The position numbers and the translations under genes are program-made. A stretch of 64,000 bases of DNA from Rachycentron canadum (taxonomy: Eukaryota; Chordata; Actinopteri; Carangiformes; Rachycentridae), in assembly GCA_038496675.1 (NCBI GenBank), contig CM076653.1, positions 24,919,578 through 24,983,577 of the forward strand, given 5' to 3'. A model generated the notes under the pieces. The model saw only the letters and a list, made by a program, of their open reading frames with translations, did no database searches and had not been told where the DNA came from. The first letter of the stretch is position 1, and each line of letters opens with the position of its first letter. Positions 59,881 to 64,000 of the stretch are shown here, piece after piece.

Positions 59881-62800
59881 GCAAAGATTTTAAACTGTAA
59901 TTGGCACATACAGATTTACTGTTTTACAATTATTACATCATGTACTAAAGGAAGTTTTTCAGCTTAAAAGACACAAGTTAACATTACAGATATCTAAGCT
60001 CAAGACTTAATATTATCAAGAGTTTAAATTACTTTGAAAAGTACTGTGATTCCTTGCAGTAAAAGAAAAAAAAAAGTATTTTCCCTATAGTCTGTTTTTA
60101 TATATATAATTTTAACTGTTACAGTTTGGTTACAGTGACCAATAAGCAACACTAATGAAACATGATGACAGCAAGTTAAAGCATAATGCTATAACCTCTT
60201 CACCAGACCTTTCAATTGGATATGTAATTTCAACTGCCTCCATTATTAAACTGTGACTTTACTATTTGTGGCAGTCACTGGGCATCAGCATGTTCAGAGA
60301 CCAGTGAATGCTGTTGCTGCTGTTGCAGTGAAACAGTGATACAATGTGTTCCATTCTGCTGGTGTTGTGCCATCCAAACCAAATAATGGTGCATGTATAT
60401 GCTTAGTAGTGAATCTCTTTTGCCTGCATTCGCTTTGAAAGAAATCCTTTTCCTATACAATGGAGCTGTGCTTTCAAGGCATTTTCAAAGGTTAAGTAGT
60501 ACAATTCTCTTTTGGGGGCACAGCAGACACCCTCACTTGCTACTCCCCTGTCATGTCTTGTCTGAAATTACAAACAACATTGTAATAATAGTTCGAGTTT
60601 CCTGTTGTTCACCCTTCACTCCTGGAGGGAACAGTATAACTGTGTAGCAATCTACTATGCCAGGACTCCACAATGTCTTTCCGCAGCACAGATTGAGTTC
60701 AAGCCCTCAGACTACAAGTGATGATTCAGACCATCTCTTTATATTTTTCCCTGAAATGAGGAGTCTATGTGATTGACAGGGTGTTAATAGTAAATGGATC
60801 AAACTGGAGAAGTTGTCTGTTCAGAGGAAAGAAACCAGCTGTTAGGCCTGTAGAATTCCTGACAACAGAAACACACCTACATATGAGCCTTCAATATGCT
60901 CATAGTTTAAGATGCAGTGGCAGTGCTCCTCATCTGATGCAAGTTAAAGCTATTTAAAAATAATTTTATCCAGAGGTCGCCAGTTACTCATAGCATGTTC
61001 TACATGGATATCATTTGGATCTGTTGTGTACGTTTTGGATTCAAACCACCACAGCAACTATCATCCGAGATGATACCTACAGACCACTTCACAGCTAGTT
61101 TACACAGTGTGTCAGTAAGTATCAAACAAATGGTCATCAAGAAACATTCATTTTAGGTCCACACAGTGTGAATAAATGGATGACAACATCACACAATCGC
61201 TCATAATTCATCAACACGGGCACAGCAGCCGCATGTTATCACACACAGATCTCAGTAGTTGCACTTTTTCCATCATTTGACAGGTAACATTTACATTGCC
61301 ATAGATTTAAATCCCTAAAGAAAAGAAACCAGTACTCACCCATCAGAAGTTCATTCACCGGGCCTCACACTCAATAAAGTCATTAATGACTCTGCTCAAG
61401 TCCCAGTCCCTGGACCTGCTCTTTCCTTCAGTAACTTAAGCCTCCGGTCAGCACTGCCAGCATTCAATTAACTTGAAACACTGTGAGTAAAAAATATGTT
61501 TTCAGTTTAGCAGGAAACGTCATGTTGTCTATTACCCTTCATCTCCTTGGCGCCACTTTTTTGTTTGTTAACTAAGTTAATTGTGTGCACATTTCGCGTT
61601 AGAGGCCTGCGTCCTGTGAGAAAATTATCATAAATGACAGGGAGCATGCTTATTGGTCAAATTAGGATTTCCCAGCAAGCTTTGCTTCGTAATTTTTGTT
61701 AAAGAAGTAACCCAATTTATTAACTAGTGAGGGGAAAAATAATTTTATTTTTCATAAAACTGACAATTTTTTAATTCATTAAAGACAATAAAAATATAAA
61801 TGCGTGAATGCGTCTTAAGATTACAGTCTCAAACCATCACCATCAACGTCATGAAGAATTTTGCCCACCAGTACTTCACCCTGAGGAGACACTGGTGCTG
61901 TCACACCTCACAGCAAGATTTATCGGCAGCTTTGTGAAGGAGTGTATGATTCTCTCACACCTCTCTCCTGACTCAGGGGTCATTGATGGTGACTTATGCG
62001 AGAGGATCCAGAAGTGTCATGGGGAAAATATGTGCGTCAGCTCACATCAGTTTTGTTCTGCTCTCATGGAGACCAGTCACATCTGAAACAGTAAGAAGTC
62101 TCTGACAGTGATGCTATGATACTTTCAAAACATGTAATGCCACAAATATATGAAAGACATTGACCATGGAAAAATCCCAGTATAAGTACTGTTATACAAA
62201 AAATACATATGTATTGATGTATTGAAAATGACTAAGCAGCTATTTTTAATGACCAAGTTATTACAAGTTAAAAAACTGTCTGACACCTCTGAAGAAGCAT
62301 ATTACATTCTTATGTTTCACTGAGGCATTGATAAACAGCTCAGCCTTTAAAAGCACGTACTAAGTGCCCCCTTCCCTGAAACACCATTGCTACACCTGCC
62401 ATCTTTCCATTCTGGCAAAGCACATATGCAATTTGCAATAATAATAGCAAAAGATATGAAATTTGTAGTAATTTCTTAAACAATGCATGTTAATTTAAAA
62501 GGAAACAGACATAAGGAGTCCTCTCTTATCTACCTGGAGACCATTGATTTTTCCAGCTGAAATTGTCAACTGTCACCGGCAGCTGTTAGCTGCTAGCTAA
62601 CTAATTCAACTCATGTTAGCTCCAAGAGGTGGATAAGAACTCTGGCTTCACCTGACTTGATTCAAAACAAGAATCCCATATAAATAGTCTCAAATCTGCT
62701 CTGAGGACCAATGCTTTCATGGAAATTATGTACGCGTACACGTCTGCTGTTTCCACAGTTATCAGCTGTTTATGTCATGTTGCTTAAAATGTATAATACT

Positions 62801-63499
62801 GGTTCTCTGTCGAATACCCCCAAAACATCTATTTCACTGTATACGTCATGCTTTTACTTGCAAAACCGTTATAATGTGAGATGCATGTTTTCATGAGACT
62901 TTTTTGAAAACCTCTACAGAATGAATGAATTACCCTCAGATGAATCTTGACTTTTACTAATCAAGGACATGAGAGAACATGTGAGGTGTTAGATCAACCA
63001 ATGATCGACTAGTCCTCTATAATAACTGTATTTCATGAATCCTCAATTGGTAAGCACATATAGACAGAGCACAGCACAGTGTTACAATTTCTGACAAAGG
63101 AGGAACAAATGAACAGAGTCAACAGCTGGGAAGAAGAGATGTAAGATTGGATGGTAAACTAAAGGAACTGGGAGAAGAGTCCAAGGACATGATGAAACAA
63201 GGCCCACAAGTGAGGACCATGTTCTTAATCATAGCCTTATAATAGCTCGGCCATTCAACCATGCTGGTCGAAGGGTGCAGATGAATGCTGGGAGAACACT
63301 GTCTCATCATACATTTATGCCTTTCATAGACAGAGCAGGTATGTCATCCAACAAAATGCCCTTTGCTTTAGCACTGTACTTACTGTAATGCTTAATATTG
63401 CATTTGACCATTTGCATTTTAGTGAAATATACCTCATACACTCAATTTTTTGAAGTGTTAAGGATGATCTGAGGAACCAGAAAAAACTATAACGGTTGT
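59881..63499. other. Non-coding stretch
   Basis: No gene is supported. The 92-codon frame at 61808-62086 looks protein-like but has no recognised domain or splice context. A ctagctaacta string near 62595 belongs to the 'gttagctagc' type common in fish. Confidence 0.4.
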
Positions 63500-63500
63500 G

Positions 63501-63546
<46 letters not shown>
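63500..63546. repeat. Compound (TA)n(CA)n microsatellite
   Basis: About seven TA units pass into about 16 CA units. The array directly abuts the end of the following Tc1 element, which would have targeted a TA. Confidence 0.95.
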
Positions 63547-63548
<2 letters not shown>

Positions 63549-64000
63549 ACTGTGAAAAGTTTTAGGCAGGTATGAAAAATGCTGTAAACTAAGAATGCTT
63601 TCAAAAATGTTGTTGTGTTAATAGTTTATTTTCATCAATTAACAAAATGCAGTGAACGAACAGAAGAGAAATCTAAATGAAATCAATATTTGGTGTGACC
63701 ACTCTTTGCCTTCAAAACAGTATCAATTCTTCTTGGTACAATTGAACACAGTTTTTGAAGGAACTCGGCTGGTAGGTTGCTCCAAACATCTTAACTAACC
63801 ACAGATCTTCTGTGGATGTAGGCTTCCTCAAATCTTTCTGTGTCTATATGTAATCCCAGACAGACTCAATGATGTTGAGATCTCACCTAGTTTTAAGCCT
63901 GCTACACAGCTCTTTCTGTTTCCGTTAATGGTTGTTAGCACCTGTTTGGTATAATTGGTTGATCATACACCTGACCATAATCCTACAAAATCCCTGACTT
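63545..64000 (-). mobile_element. Second Tc1-like element, internally deleted, cut by window end
   Basis: Begins at the tip 'caggactgtgaaaagtttta' then 'ggcagg', akin to the 'CTGTGCAAAAGTCTTAGGC' ends of fish Tc1 elements. The transposase remnant is on the minus strand. After about 63885 the sequence changes from C-terminal coding to what looks like the element's 5' untranslated region ('agcctgctacacagctcttt', 'cacctgtttggtataattgg'), so most of the coding region has been deleted. That makes it a non-autonomous derivative. The other inverted repeat lies beyond the window. Confidence 0.85.
63683..63882 (-). pseudogene. Tc1-like transposase C-terminal remnant
   Basis: Read on the minus strand it ends FLQKLCSIVPRRIDTVLKAK then SGHTKY and a TGA stop (63683-63685). 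Its upstream end reads DLNIIESVWDYI, carrying the third catalytic acidic residue of the DDE triad. The two parts are in different frames and a stop follows DYI, so it is broken. Both catalytic aspartates are gone with the internal deletion. About 65 codons remain of a protein near 340. It differs from the transposase at 25999-26997, so it is a separate Tc1 family. Confidence 0.85.

Noticed and set aside
1..64000. CRISPR arrays, bacterial operons, phage or integron features
   Set aside because: There are no spaced direct repeats or prokaryotic gene structure; the repeats are all eukaryotic microsatellites and transposons.
1..64000. Endogenous retrovirus or LTR element
   Set aside because: No long terminal repeats, primer-binding site or gag/pol motifs were seen; the only reverse-transcriptase remnant is of LINE type.

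Overview
The window looks like non-coding DNA from a ray-finned fish nuclear genome, most likely a percomorph teleost. It is AT-rich and poor in CpG. It is full of dinucleotide and tetranucleotide microsatellites, and it carries decayed copies of repeats I recognise from teleost genomes: Tc1-like transposons, a non-LTR retrotransposon with the usual fish 3' tail, a tRNA-derived SINE, and several high-copy fish interspersed repeats. I found no intact protein-coding gene, tRNA or rRNA. The longest open frames (up to 138 codons) mostly run through microsatellites or transposon remains. The organism and the gene-desert or intron setting are inferences.

Layout. 1-11,000: mostly unique AT-rich DNA, with a (CA)n array, a perfect 18-bp hairpin (3484-3523) and a duplicated ~50-bp segment holding a POU octamer. 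11,160-17,200: possible conserved regulatory blocks around a decayed LINE (coding remnant 12,460-13,030; 3' tail 14,100-14,485) and a GATA/GACA array. 18,000-22,400: GC-richer unique DNA with a palindromic CRE, a canonical RFX X-box and exon-like segments. 23,800-27,200: a SINE, a diverged repeat, a 35-T run and a complete but dead 1.6-kb Tc1 element with ~200-bp terminal inverted repeats. 28,700-37,000: mostly unique DNA with several enhancer-like patches. 37,300-58,500: microsatellites and diverged fish repeats. 59,200-59,900: another enhancer-like patch. 63,500-64,000: a (TA)n(CA)n array that runs into a second Tc1 family, an internally deleted copy cut by the window end.

No set of genes works together here. 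The plausible functional content is cis-regulatory: patches of non-repetitive sequence dense in homeodomain (TAAT-type), TGATTGA/TGATTGAC, octamer, CRE and RFX motifs, as in gene deserts around developmental genes. I rank these by eye without alignment, so confidence is low. No undescribed molecular system is evident.
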